A DNA stretch of 35,727 nt, taken from Aestuariimicrobium sp. p3-SID1156 (lineage in GTDB: Bacteria > Actinomycetota > Actinomycetes > Propionibacteriales > Propionibacteriaceae). A program made the translations under genes and the position numbers. A model generated the notes under the pieces. It did no database searches. It was not told where the DNA came from and was given only the letters and a program-made list of their open reading frames with translations. Position 1 is the first letter of the stretch. Each line of letters begins with the position of its first letter. Below are positions 26,087 through 34,439 of this stretch, in pieces. The stretch is from assembly GCF_025144225.1 (NCBI RefSeq), contig NZ_JALXXB010000015.1:1-35727 (forward strand), read 5' to 3'.

Positions 26087-26727
26087 TGTCCGTGCGTCCC
26101 GGGCGGGGCATCTATGGTTACGAGCGAGCCCTGGTGCGAGCTGGCCTCGGCCCCGTTGCGGGGGCTGACGAGGCCGGCCGGGGAGCCTGCGCCGGTCCCC
26201 TCGTTGCTGCCGCCGTCGTCCTGGGGGACACCCCCTCACGGCGTATCACCGGACTCAACGACTCCAAGGTGCTCACGGCGCTGCAGCGCGAGCGTTGCTT
26301 CGAGGAGATCATGGCCAAGGCCGTCGACGTTGCCTGGGTGGCGGTGGAGGCGGAGGAATGTGATCGCCTGGGCATGCACGTCGCCGACCTCCAAGCACTG
26401 CGTCGGGCGCTGATGAGGCTGCAGACGATGCCCGGCTTCATCCTCACTGATGGTTTCAGCGTGGACGGACTCCCCGCACCGGGTCTTGCCGTCTGGAAGG
26501 GCGATCGGGTGGCCGCCTGTGTGGCGGCAGCCAGCGTCGTGGCGAAGGTCACCCGGGATCGGATGATGGCCGAGCATGCGATCACATGGCCCGACTACGG
26601 TTTCGAGGTCCACAAGGGGTATTGCACTGCCGAACACCAGGCCCGACTCGAGGAACACGGCCCCAGCCCCATCCACCGGATGCGCTTCGAGAACGTCAGG
26701 CTTGCGGCTAGAGTGAATGCACCATGA
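26086..26727 (+). CDS. rnhB: Ribonuclease HII
   Basis: A 213-residue RNase HII that cuts RNA in RNA-DNA hybrids and at single misincorporated ribonucleotides. Active-site residues are in GADEAGRGACAGPL (D and E near 24-25), then the acidic residue in ILTDGF and the DYGFEVHKGY region; AASVVAKVTRDRMM is also conserved. ATG overlaps the lepB stop codon by one base. Length is normal. The next gene overlaps its 3' end by four bases but also has a separate -10 element inside rnhB. Confidence 0.96.
   Translation: MSVRPGRGIYGYERALVRAGLGPVAGADEAGRGACAGPLVAAAVVLGDTPSRRITGLNDSKVLTALQRERCFEEIMAKAVDVAWVAVEAEECDRLGMHVADLQALRRALMRLQTMPGFILTDGFSVDGLPAPGLAVWKGDRVAACVAAASVVAKVTRDRMMAEHAITWPDYGFEVHKGYCTAEHQARLEEHGPSPIHRMRFENVRLAARVNAP
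26709..26714 (+). promoter_or_regulatory. -10 element (TAGAGT) within the end of rnhB
   Basis: TAGAGT lies nine bases before the ATG of the DUF2469 gene, with TTCGAG 17 bases upstream as a weak -35. This implies an internal leaderless promoter. Confidence 0.4.
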
Positions 26728-27035
26728 GCACTGAAGATCTTGAGGCCTATGAGTCCCGGCTGGAACTCGAGCTGTATCGCGAGTACAAGGACGTCGTCTC
26801 GATCTTCACCTACGCCGTCGAAACCGAGCGTCGGTTCTACCTGTGCAATGCCGTGGATCTCAAGGTGCGCACCGAGGGCGGCGACGTCTACTACGAGGTC
26901 TCGATGAGCGATGCGTGGGTGTGGGACATGTACCGGCCTGCACGTTTCGTGAAGTCGGCCAAGGTGCTGACCTTCCGTGACGTCTCCATTGAGGAGATCG
27001 TCCACTCCGATCTTCAGGTGCCGGACGCCAAGTAA
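26724..27035 (+). CDS. DUF2469 family protein
   Basis: A 103-residue protein of a small actinobacterial family of unknown function that nearly always follows rnhB. It begins MSTEDLEAYESRLELELYRE and contains YAVETERRFYLCNAVDLKVR and DMYRPARFVKSAKVLTFRDV. No catalytic motif is visible and no membrane segment is predicted. It overlaps rnhB by four bases and probably has its own leaderless promoter. It converges with the transglutaminase gene, only 15 bases away, with no clear terminator between. Confidence 0.92.
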   Translation: MSTEDLEAYESRLELELYREYKDVVSIFTYAVETERRFYLCNAVDLKVRTEGGDVYYEVSMSDAWVWDMYRPARFVKSAKVLTFRDVSIEEIVHSDLQVPDAK

Positions 27036-27050
27036 CCGTTGCCCCAGCCC

Positions 27051-27890
27051 TCAGGCCAATCTGGTCAGCTCCACCTCGACGAACATCTCCGAGTCCCCGG
27101 TCCCGGTGAACACTCCGCGCAGCGGGGGGACGTCGGTGTATTCGCGCCCTCGGGCGACCTCCACGTGGCGATCACCGGGCACTGAGCCATTCGCGGGATC
27201 GGCATCGACCCATTCGCCGTTCCAGTAGCGCACCCAGGCGTGGGACTCACCCTTGTAGCTCTGTCCCACCTCAGGGTCTGCAGTCGGCATCAGATATCCG
27301 GACACATAGCAGGCCGGGATGCCGACATGGCGCAGGCAGCCGATCGTGAGGTTGGCCATGTCCTGGCAGACACCGGCACGCGCCTGCCAGCTGTCGGCGG
27401 CCAGGGTGTGGACGCCGGTGGAACCCGGTACGTAGGCGACCTCTGAGTGGATCAGGTCCACGATCGCCTGGGCGCATTCTCCGGGGGTGGCGCTCTCTGC
27501 AGCCAGCTCAGTGACTCGCTCGGCCAAGTCCTTGGGGGGCCGCACAGAGGCGGTCATCGCAAGGTATTCCGCTTGCTGGTCGGCCAACTCCTCCGAGCGC
27601 ACCGCGTCCCAGCTGATGCCCTCGACAGGGGAGGGGGTGCGCCGCACGTCGACGGTGGAGGTGGCGGTCACCTCCAGGGTGTCATGCCGCTCGTGGACCT
27701 CAAAGCTGGTGACCGAGGTGCCCCAGTAGTCGGTCCAGGCCAGAGTCCAGGCCGACGGGTTGATGTCGACCTTGGTGTGCAACACCTGCTGGTGCAGGGT
27801 CGAGCGAGGCGACATCCGGACCTCGTTGAAGGAGGCCGTGGCCCCGTCCTGGTAGGTGTAGCCGGTGTGGTGGGTGATTCGCAGCAGCAT
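27051..27890 (-). CDS. Transglutaminase-like cysteine protease family protein
   Basis: A 279-residue protein with a bacterial transglutaminase N-terminal domain (about 1-80) and a transglutaminase/protease core (about 150-235). The triad is visible: C175 in RAGVCQDMANL, H217 in ESHAWVRYW and D231 in VDADPANG. It has no signal peptide and is probably cytosolic. It is the last gene of a three-gene operon with alpha-E and circularly permuted ATP-grasp genes; its ATG overlaps the alpha-E stop by one base. Such clusters are widespread and proposed to make or process small peptides or amide conjugates, but the product is unknown. Confidence 0.9.
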   Translation of the reverse strand: MLLRITHHTGYTYQDGATASFNEVRMSPRSTLHQQVLHTKVDINPSAWTLAWTDYWGTSVTSFEVHERHDTLEVTATSTVDVRRTPSPVEGISWDAVRSEELADQQAEYLAMTASVRPPKDLAERVTELAAESATPGECAQAIVDLIHSEVAYVPGSTGVHTLAADSWQARAGVCQDMANLTIGCLRHVGIPACYVSGYLMPTADPEVGQSYKGESHAWVRYWNGEWVDADPANGSVPGDRHVEVARGREYTDVPPLRGVFTGTGDSEMFVEVELTRLA

Positions 27891-28813
27891 CAGCGCACTC
27901 CTGCCTGCCAGGTGACCGAGTTGGCCACGTCGAAGTAGCGGTCGGCGACCGCCAGGTCCGTGCTGGCGATGGCCGTCTGTAGCAACGCCATGCGTTCGCT
28001 GACCGAGCCCAGCAGTTCCTGGCGGGGTCGGTACTCGAGGTCGGCGCGGGCAGCGCCCAGGACCCGAATGGTCTCGCTCAACTGCCCCAGCCCGCTGGTG
28101 GAGTCCAGACGCATCAGGATCCGCTCGGCGCGGTCCAGGCAGAAGACCACTGAACGGGGGAACAGGCGGTCCAGGAGCAGGAACTCGGCTGCGTCCTGCG
28201 GGTCTTCCACGCCGCGATGGGTGAGCCGGAAGGAGTGGTACCCACCGCAGGCCCGGGTGGCATTCATCCAGGCGGCGTCCTCATCGGGGTTGATCATGGA
28301 GGACTCGATGATGCGGCTGGTCATGTCGACCCGCTCGAGGTTCTTGCCGAGCATGAGGAATTGCCAGCCCTGGTCGTGGGCCATCGTGCCGTCGACCAGC
28401 CCGGTGATCAGGGCGCAGCGCTCGCGGATCAGCTGGCAGGCCTCGGGGGCGCGATGGCGCTGCAGACGGTTGTTGCGCACCATGTTCCACGTGGTGTTGA
28501 TGGCCTCCCACAGGTCTGCGGAGATCACCTCGCGGGAACGCCGGGCGCTCTCTCGCGCCCCCCAGAAGGCGCTCACCATGGAGGCGCGACAGCTGGTGTC
28601 CCACCCCAGCATCTGGACGAGTGAATCAAAGCCCATCTCGTCCTCGGCCTCGATGCCCATCACGGCGAGCAGGTGGCTGGTGGCGGTGCCCTCGTCGGTG
28701 ATGGGGTCCTCGAGCAAGGTCTGGACGTGGGATTCCAGCAGGCGGGCGGTGTCCTCGGCGCGCTCGAGGTAGCGGCCGATCCAGTACAGGGATTCAGCGA
28801 TGCGGCTCAGCAC
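27890..28813 (-). CDS. Alpha-E domain protein
   Basis: A 307-residue, mainly helical protein of the alpha-E family, recognised by its start, MLSRIAESLYWIGRYLERAE, and the conserved NNRLQRHRAPEACQLI and HDQGWQFLMLGKNLERVDMT segments. The biochemical role is unknown. It is consistently encoded with circularly permuted ATP-grasp and transglutaminase genes, so it may be a structural or scaffolding subunit. Its start overlaps the ATP-grasp stop by seven bases. Confidence 0.93.
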   Translation of the reverse strand: MLSRIAESLYWIGRYLERAEDTARLLESHVQTLLEDPITDEGTATSHLLAVMGIEAEDEMGFDSLVQMLGWDTSCRASMVSAFWGARESARRSREVISADLWEAINTTWNMVRNNRLQRHRAPEACQLIRERCALITGLVDGTMAHDQGWQFLMLGKNLERVDMTSRIIESSMINPDEDAAWMNATRACGGYHSFRLTHRGVEDPQDAAEFLLLDRLFPRSVVFCLDRAERILMRLDSTSGLGQLSETIRVLGAARADLEYRPRQELLGSVSERMALLQTAIASTDLAVADRYFDVANSVTWQAGVR

Positions 28814-30393
28814 TGGTCCACTCCTTGCTGCTGCTGTTCCTGCTGCTCCTTCTTCGTCCGCGGGGCATGGGCCACCGGTTCGGACTGGGGTTTGGGTGCA
28901 GGCGGGGAGGGCTTGCGGTTCTGGGCCTTGCGGATCTCCAGGCGCCCGCGCCGACCGTCACCGCTGAGAACCCAGGTGTCCTTCGAGCCGCCGCCCTGGG
29001 AGGAGTTCACGATCAGTTGCCCCTCGCCCAGCGCGACGCGGGTCAGGCCCCCGGGAAGCACCCAGACGTCCTCGCCCGAGTTGATGGCGAAGGGACGCAG
29101 GTCGACGTGCCGGGGGCGCATTCCCTGCTCGGTCATCGTCGGGACCGTGGACAGTTGGACCACGGGTTGCGCTATCCAGCCGCGGGGGGTCTTGCTGACG
29201 GTGGCGCGCAGTTCGTCGAGCTGCTCCCGGGTGGCCGCAGGGCCGATCACGATGCCCTTGCCCCCGGAGCCGTCCACTGGCTTGAGGACGAGCTCGTCCA
29301 GACGGTCCAGGACTTCCTCACGCGAGGCAGGGTCTTCCAGCCGCCAGGTGTCGACGTTCGGGACCACCGGCTCCTCGTCAAGGTAGTAGCGGATCAGGTC
29401 GGGAACGTAGGTGTAGAGCAGCTTGTCGTCCGCCACACCATTGCCCACCGCATTGGCGATGGTGAGGTTGCCGGCGCGAGCGGCGTTGATGATGCCCGGG
29501 CATCCGAGCACCGAGTCGGGGCGGAAGTAGACCGGGTCGAGGTAGTCATCGTCCACCCGGCGGTAGATGACATGCACCGGCTTGAGGCCCTGGGTTGTGC
29601 GAATGAGGACCCGGCCGCCACGCGCGACCAGGTCGCGTCCCTCGACCAGCTCGCACCCCATCATGCGGGCCAGCAGGGAATGCTCGAAGTAGGCAGAGTT
29701 GTAGGGGCCCGGGGTGAGGACCGCGACCGTCGGGTCGGTGATGCCGGCCGGGGCGGCTGCGATGAGGGCGGCCAGCAGTTTGGCGGGGTAGTCGCTGACC
29801 GGGCGGATGGCGTGGCTGCTGGTGATCTCGGGAACGCCCGAGCCCATGGCGCGGCGGTTGGTGAGCACATAGGAGACGCCCGAGGGAATGCGGATGTTGT
29901 CCTCGAGGACGCGGAACGTGCCCTGACCGTCGCGGATCAGATCGATGCCGGCGACATGGATGCGGACGCCGTTCAGAGGGGTGATGCCAAAGGCCTGCCG
30001 GTAGAAATAGCTTGAGGTGGTCACCACGTGCCGTGGGATGACGCCGTCGATGAAGCAACGGCCAGCGCCATAGATGTCATCGAGGAACATCTCCAGTGCC
30101 TTGACCCGTTGCTTCACGCCGTCCTCGGCGACCTGCCAGTCCTTGGCGGCGATGATGCGGGGAACGATGTCGAGTGGGAAGGGACGCTCTTCACCGCCGA
30201 TGTCAAAGGTCACGCCTTGGTTGCGGTAGGTATTGGACATGTAGTCTGCCCGCTGCTGGATCTCCTCCATGGACATGGAGTCGAAGAGCTTCTTCAGCCG
30301 CGCGCTCGGCGTCCGCACGCTGTCCTGGTCGCCGACGAACATCTCGTCGTAGGTGCCCTCCGGGGCGATGTAGCCGTCGAACAGTCCCTCCAT
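28807..30393 (-). CDS. Circularly permuted ATP-grasp protein (type 2)
   Basis: A 528-residue protein starting MEGLFDGYIAPEGTYDEMF, with conserved GVTFDIGGEERPFPLDIVPR, GVRIHVAGIDLIRDGQGTFR, VYRRVDDDYLDPVYF and LKPVDGSGGKGIVIGP segments. It presumably joins a carboxylate to an amine using ATP, forming peptide-like bonds. The last 45 residues are Pro/Lys/Gln-rich, an addition to the core. ATG 30393 is chosen because the family starts there and TAGGTT with TTCACA 18 bases upstream lies seven bases before it; the longer frame to 30501 would include promoter and DnaA-box-like sequence. It is the first gene of the operon. Confidence 0.93.
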   Translation of the reverse strand: MEGLFDGYIAPEGTYDEMFVGDQDSVRTPSARLKKLFDSMSMEEIQQRADYMSNTYRNQGVTFDIGGEERPFPLDIVPRIIAAKDWQVAEDGVKQRVKALEMFLDDIYGAGRCFIDGVIPRHVVTTSSYFYRQAFGITPLNGVRIHVAGIDLIRDGQGTFRVLEDNIRIPSGVSYVLTNRRAMGSGVPEITSSHAIRPVSDYPAKLLAALIAAAPAGITDPTVAVLTPGPYNSAYFEHSLLARMMGCELVEGRDLVARGGRVLIRTTQGLKPVHVIYRRVDDDYLDPVYFRPDSVLGCPGIINAARAGNLTIANAVGNGVADDKLLYTYVPDLIRYYLDEEPVVPNVDTWRLEDPASREEVLDRLDELVLKPVDGSGGKGIVIGPAATREQLDELRATVSKTPRGWIAQPVVQLSTVPTMTEQGMRPRHVDLRPFAINSGEDVWVLPGGLTRVALGEGQLIVNSSQGGGSKDTWVLSGDGRRGRLEIRKAQNRKPSPPAPKPQSEPVAHAPRTKKEQQEQQQQGVDQC

Positions 30394-30400
30394 GTGGTGA

Positions 30401-30430
30401 AACCTACTGCCTCGCCACCGGTGCTGTGAA
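30401..30430 (-). promoter_or_regulatory. Promoter of the ATP-grasp operon
   Basis: On the minus strand, TTCACA (30425-30430) and TAGGTT (30401-30406) are 18 bases apart, and TAGGTT is seven bases before the ATG. This is a good promoter match with leaderless geometry. Confidence 0.5.
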
Positions 30431-30462
30431 CCATCCCGCGACAAGGTCGAGCTGATCATCCC

Positions 30463-30501
30463 TGTGGACAGCCTTCGAAGACGTCGTTGGCCTGTGGACA
30501 A
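30463..30501. promoter_or_regulatory. Two DnaA-box-like sites
   Basis: TGTGGACAG (30463-30471) and TGTGGACAA (30493-30501) lie in the same orientation exactly 30 bases apart. The second is the perfect complement of the actinobacterial DnaA box TTGTCCACA, and the first differs at one base. They sit between the divergent ATP-grasp and yraN genes and could titrate DnaA or let it regulate either gene. No dnaA, dnaN or oriC gene set is here. Confidence 0.45.
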
Positions 30502-30564
30502 CGAGGTGATTTCAGGTCGGCGTGGCCATCACCCTTCGTGAGGACGTCGAACGGAGGCACCGGG

Positions 30565-30930
30565 ATGGCATTGCGAGGACCAGGGCGCCGTGCGGTGGGT
30601 GAGTGGGGCGAGGGGCAGGCTGCCGCCTATCTGACCGCGCTGGGCTGGGAGGTGTTGCAGCGTAATTGGCGCTGCAGCGCCGGGGAGGTGGACCTGGTGG
30701 CACGCGACCCCGGGGGCACGGTGGTGCTCGTCGAGGTGAAGACGCGCAGTGGTCTGGGCTACGGCACGCCCCTGGAGGCGATCACCTGGGCCAAGCAGAC
30801 CAAGTTGCGAGAACTCGCGATCCACTACCGCCGGTCACATGCTGGCGTGGGACGGGTCCGCGTCGATGCCATCGGAGTCCTACGCGATGGCCAGAGTGTG
30901 CGCATCAGCCACGTCAGGGCGCTGTCATGA
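30565..30930 (+). CDS. yraN: YraN family (UPF0102) nuclease-like protein
   Basis: A 121-residue protein with a restriction-endonuclease-like core: GEVDLVARDPG and LVEVKTRSGLGYG (D and E-V-K residues). YraN/UPF0102 proteins are of uncertain function, probably in DNA or RNA handling, and are commonly paired with comM and dprA in actinobacteria. ATG 30565 follows GGAGG (30554-30557 region) at eight bases; the frame is open to 30487 but no other good site precedes it. Its stop codon overlaps the comM start (ATGA). Confidence 0.92.
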   Translation: MALRGPGRRAVGEWGEGQAAAYLTALGWEVLQRNWRCSAGEVDLVARDPGGTVVLVEVKTRSGLGYGTPLEAITWAKQTKLRELAIHYRRSHAGVGRVRVDAIGVLRDGQSVRISHVRALS

Positions 30931-32441
30931 GTGGACAGGCGCATTCTGTTGCCCTGGTGGGCGTGGATGGTCGCATCGTGGATGTCGAGGCAGCCGTCGG
31001 CGGCGGTTTACCACGGACGGTGCTGGTGGGCCTGCCCGATGCCTCCCTCTATGAGGCCAGAGATCGCTGCCGCGCTGCCGTGGTGGGTTCCAAACTCGCG
31101 TGGCCGGACCACCTGCTGACCATCAACCTGAGCCCCGCGACCCTGCCGAAGAGCGGAAGCCACTACGACCTGGCAATCATCGCCGCGGTGTGGCGGTCGG
31201 AGGGCCACGTGCCACCACGTTTGCGGGAGCGCACCGTGATGCTGGGCGAGGTTGGGCTCGGTGGCCGGGTCAGGCCCGTCCTGGGGCTCCTTCCTGCCCT
31301 GATCGCTGCTGCCGAGGCCGGGTTCAGCGCCGCCATCGTGCCAGCGGACCAGCTACGCGAGGCCGCCCTGGTGAAGGGTGTGAAGCTCTATGGGGTGGGG
31401 TCCTTGGAGGAGTTCCAACAGGTGCTCCGTGGAGCAGCTGGAGCCCAGGTCCCCGCGGGGGAGAAGGGGGCCACCGTCGCGACTGGCCGCGTCCCCGATT
31501 TCGCCGAGGTGATCGGACAACCTGAAGCCCGGTGGGCGATGGAGGTGGCCGCTGCGGGCCGCCACCACATCTCCTTGAGCGGACCTCCCGGGGTGGGCAA
31601 GACGATGCTGGCATCACGGTTGCCCTCGATCCTGCCGCCGCTCAGTGACCGCGAAGCGCTGGAGGTCTCGGCGGTTCACTCTCTGGCTGGAATGCCCGTG
31701 GAGGGACTGGTACACACGCCTCCCTTCGCCGACCCGCACCACGGGGCGTCGGCGGTGGCCATGATCGGCGGTGGCTCGAGGGTCATCCGTCCCGGGGCCA
31801 TTTCGCTGGCCCACCGGGGCGTCCTGTTCCTCGATGAGGCCCCGGAGTTCTCGCCGAAGGTACTCGAATCCCTGAGAACCCCACTGGAGTCCGGCGAGGT
31901 ACTGATTGCCCGATCGGGGATGCGGGCGCGATTCCCGGCGAGGTTCCAGCTGGTGCTCGCCTCCAATCCCTGCCCGTGTGGCAACTGGGGCTCCACCACC
32001 CAGCACTGTCGCTGCCAGCCCTACACGGTTCGCCGCTACCAGGAGCGGGTGAGCGGTCCCATTCTGGACCGGATTGACATCCACCAGAACCTGCGGCAGC
32101 AGCATCGCAGCGTAAGTCGGCTGGTCGAACTGGGCGAGTGCTCGGCCAGCATCGCTGATCGTGTGCGCGAGGCACGCGCTCGCCAGGCACGACGCCTGCG
32201 CGACACCCCATGGTCGACGAACGCCGAGGTCTCAGGCGCTGGTCTGAGGCAGCTACCGCTCCCGGCCGGCATGGAGATGCTCGACCGCGCACTGAGGCGC
32301 AACCAACTGACTGCACGGGGAATCGACAAAGTGTGGCGCCTGGCCTGGTCGGTCGCCGATCTGTCTGGCCGGGACCGGGTCAGCGCAGACCACCTCGCGA
32401 CAGCTCTCGCCATGCGCCAAGAAAAGGGAGAGGCGGCATGA
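30927..32441 (+). CDS. comM: Mg chelatase-like AAA ATPase ComM
   Basis: A 504-residue protein: an N-terminal domain with the LonB-like fold (about 1-170), Walker A GPPGVGKTML (about 211-220), Walker B VLFLDEAPEF, and a Cys cluster ASNPCPCGNW/HCRC. It begins MSGQAHSVALVGVDG. ComM helicases promote branch migration during uptake of foreign DNA and are also found in species not known to be transformable. It overlaps yraN and dprA by four bases each, forming a single translationally coupled unit. Confidence 0.95.
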   Translation: MSGQAHSVALVGVDGRIVDVEAAVGGGLPRTVLVGLPDASLYEARDRCRAAVVGSKLAWPDHLLTINLSPATLPKSGSHYDLAIIAAVWRSEGHVPPRLRERTVMLGEVGLGGRVRPVLGLLPALIAAAEAGFSAAIVPADQLREAALVKGVKLYGVGSLEEFQQVLRGAAGAQVPAGEKGATVATGRVPDFAEVIGQPEARWAMEVAAAGRHHISLSGPPGVGKTMLASRLPSILPPLSDREALEVSAVHSLAGMPVEGLVHTPPFADPHHGASAVAMIGGGSRVIRPGAISLAHRGVLFLDEAPEFSPKVLESLRTPLESGEVLIARSGMRARFPARFQLVLASNPCPCGNWGSTTQHCRCQPYTVRRYQERVSGPILDRIDIHQNLRQQHRSVSRLVELGECSASIADRVREARARQARRLRDTPWSTNAEVSGAGLRQLPLPAGMEMLDRALRRNQLTARGIDKVWRLAWSVADLSGRDRVSADHLATALAMRQEKGEAA

Positions 32442-33613
32442 GGGTTGACGACCTACATCTGTGGAGCGACGAGAGGCGTGCCAGGGCGGCGCTGACCGGG
32501 ATCGTCGAGCCGGCCAGCGCCGGGTTGCTGGCACAGCTCCAGCACTACAGTGTCGAAGAGGTGTGGACCGCTCTGCGGGAATCCAAGGACGGCAACTCCC
32601 TGTGGGCCCGTCGGGCGGCGGCGCTCAATCTGGAACGAACCGTGGACCTGGTGCACGGCAAGGAAGTCCATTTCCTCATCCCCGGGGATCCGCAGTGGCC
32701 CCAGGCTCTCCCGCCCCTGGACGGCATCAAGCGCACTGTGCAGGGGATCGAGATGCAGGGCCAGCCGTTGGGCTTGTGGTGGGTGGGGGAGGAGACTCCC
32801 CGGCAGGCCTTCGAGCGGGCCGTGTCCATCGTCGGGTCTCGAGCCTCGACCAGTTACGGCGAGCGTGTCGCCAGCGATCTCGGTGCTGAGCTGGCCTCCG
32901 AAGGCTTCACCGTCGTCTCGGGCGGGGCCTATGGGATTGATGCCGCGGCCCACCGTGGTGCCCTCGCCAGCGGTGGCAGGACGGTCGCCATCCTGGCCAA
33001 TGGCCTGGACTCATTTTATCCCCGAGGCAATCATGCCCTGCTGGATCGGGTCGCCTCCGCAGGTGCCGTCGTGGCCGAAGTGGCTCCCGGCATCCGTCCC
33101 CACAAGGTGGGCTTCCTCGCGCGCAACAGGATCATCGCGGCGGTGGGCAGGGGAGTGGTGCTGGTGGAGGCTGCTCACCGCTCCGGCGCCCTGAACACGG
33201 CCAACTGGGCGGAGGCCATGCAACGCCCGCTACTGTGCATCCCCGGCTCGATCTACTCCGCCACGTCCGCCGGTGTCCATGGCCAGCTGCGCAAGTACGG
33301 CACGCTGGTGGCCACCACCGAACACGTCCTGACGGAGCTGGGGCCCATAGAGGCCGACCCCCTCCCCGGCTGTGAGGGCGATAGGCCCACCGATGGCCTG
33401 ACGGGCAACCAGCTGCTGGTGCGCGAAGCGCTGCCGAGCCGTGGGGGGATGGCTGCGGCAGCGGTCGCTGAGACGACAGGGCTGCCCTACCCGCAGGTCT
33501 TGGCAGCGTTGGGAATGCTGGAACTGGAAGGCCTCGCCGAGGAGGTGGCTGACGGGAGGTGGCGGGTGACTCGACCGAAACCCAGCGCCAGGCGTCCGCG
33601 TTCGGCAGGATGA
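32438..33613 (+). CDS. dprA: DNA processing protein DprA
   Basis: A 391-residue Rossmann-type ssDNA-binding protein that loads RecA on incoming DNA. Conserved segments are VGSRASTSYGERVA, VVSGGAYGIDAAAH, FYPRGNHALLDR, FLARNRIIAA, LVEAAHRSGALNTANWA and PGSIYSATSAGVHGQL. A small winged helix-like C-terminus (about 315-380) follows. ATG 32438 overlaps the comM stop (ATGA), with GGGAGAGG upstream. Length is normal for actinobacteria. With comM it suggests a competence or recombination role; pilus uptake genes are not in the window. Confidence 0.96.
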   Translation: MRVDDLHLWSDERRARAALTGIVEPASAGLLAQLQHYSVEEVWTALRESKDGNSLWARRAAALNLERTVDLVHGKEVHFLIPGDPQWPQALPPLDGIKRTVQGIEMQGQPLGLWWVGEETPRQAFERAVSIVGSRASTSYGERVASDLGAELASEGFTVVSGGAYGIDAAAHRGALASGGRTVAILANGLDSFYPRGNHALLDRVASAGAVVAEVAPGIRPHKVGFLARNRIIAAVGRGVVLVEAAHRSGALNTANWAEAMQRPLLCIPGSIYSATSAGVHGQLRKYGTLVATTEHVLTELGPIEADPLPGCEGDRPTDGLTGNQLLVREALPSRGGMAAAAVAETTGLPYPQVLAALGMLELEGLAEEVADGRWRVTRPKPSARRPRSAG

Positions 33614-33649
33614 GGACGCTGGGACGGCAGGCGCCAGGGAGAGGACACC

Positions 33650-34324
33650 ATGCGGCTCTACGCACGAGGCACGCGCGCCGTGTGGCAGGCCGCGTCCGAT
33701 ATCGGAATCGTGCTGTGGCTGCTGCTCTGCTGGTGGGCTGCACAGACGGCGCACCGGGTCATCGACGCAGTCGGCACCCCCTCTCGTCGCAGCGGGGAAC
33801 TGCTCACACAGGTCATCACCCAACTCGACATGATCTCGCGGAACCTGGCGAAGGTGCCTGGCGTCGGCGATTCGATGGGTCTGCCCTTCCGCACCCTCTC
33901 CAGGCTGATGTGGGAGCTCGTGGGCCAGTACGAACACCAGAGTTCCTCGGTGTCCTCGGCCGCTGACACCATCAGCGTGCTGGTCTTCCTGATTCCTGCC
34001 CTCATCATGGTCGCGCTGTGGCTCCCCCGACGTGTGGCCTTCGTGCAGGGGGTGCAGACCTGGCAGCAGTTCATCGACGAGGACGCCGACCTTGACTTGT
34101 TCGCGCTGCGGGCCATGGCGCACCTCCCCATGAGGGACCTCGCCGCTGTGTCCAGCGACCCGGTGGGTGACTGGCGACAGGGTGACGCGGAGGTCATCAG
34201 ACGCCTGGCACAACTGGAACTGGAACGGGTCGGCCTCAGGCTGCCACCTCGCGAGCGCACGCCGAGGCCCACCTCGTCGACGAGTACGGGAAGCCCCGAC
34301 GTGGAGGCGCTAGATCACGAATAG
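33650..34324 (+). CDS. Membrane protein of unknown function
   Basis: A 224-residue protein with two hydrophobic helices (about 17-36, IGIVLWLLLCWWAAQ, and about 108-126, ISVLVFLIPALIMVAL) with an extracytoplasmic region of about 70 residues between. The C-terminal 95 residues are cytosolic, acidic and basic in patches, ending in a Thr/Ser-rich tail. No family is recognised. ATG follows GAGAGGAC. It lies 36 bases after dprA and may be co-transcribed, but there is no known functional link. Confidence 0.75.
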   Translation: MRLYARGTRAVWQAASDIGIVLWLLLCWWAAQTAHRVIDAVGTPSRRSGELLTQVITQLDMISRNLAKVPGVGDSMGLPFRTLSRLMWELVGQYEHQSSSVSSAADTISVLVFLIPALIMVALWLPRRVAFVQGVQTWQQFIDEDADLDLFALRAMAHLPMRDLAAVSSDPVGDWRQGDAEVIRRLAQLELERVGLRLPPRERTPRPTSSTSTGSPDVEALDHE

Positions 34325-34380
34325 ATGACGGCGTCGACGATTTGACAGCACCTCTCTGGCGCCTCCGACACCTGCCGGGG

Positions 34381-34404
34381 TATGGTGCCTGAGAGCGCTC
34401 TCAG
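34381..34404 (+). promoter_or_regulatory. LacI-type operator with -10 element upstream of the sugar-binding gene
   Basis: CTGAGAGCGCTCTCAG (34389-34404) is a perfect 16-bp palindrome of the LacI-family type. TATGGT (34381-34386) could be the -10 element, which would place the transcription start within the palindrome. The operator resembles CebR-class sites (GGGAGCGCTCCC) of cellobiose regulons in actinobacteria. The regulator gene is not in the window. Confidence 0.65.
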
Positions 34405-34439
34405 AGGTGGGGGTGCGGGAAAGCACAAAGGAGTCTTTC

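Noticed and set aside
30440..30520. Replication origin at the DnaA-box pair
   Set aside because: Only two boxes, no AT-rich unwinding region and no dnaA, dnaN or parAB genes nearby.
34342..34386. TTGACA at 34342 as the -35 for TATGGT at 34381
   Set aside because: The 33-base spacing is far too long for a sigma-70 promoter.
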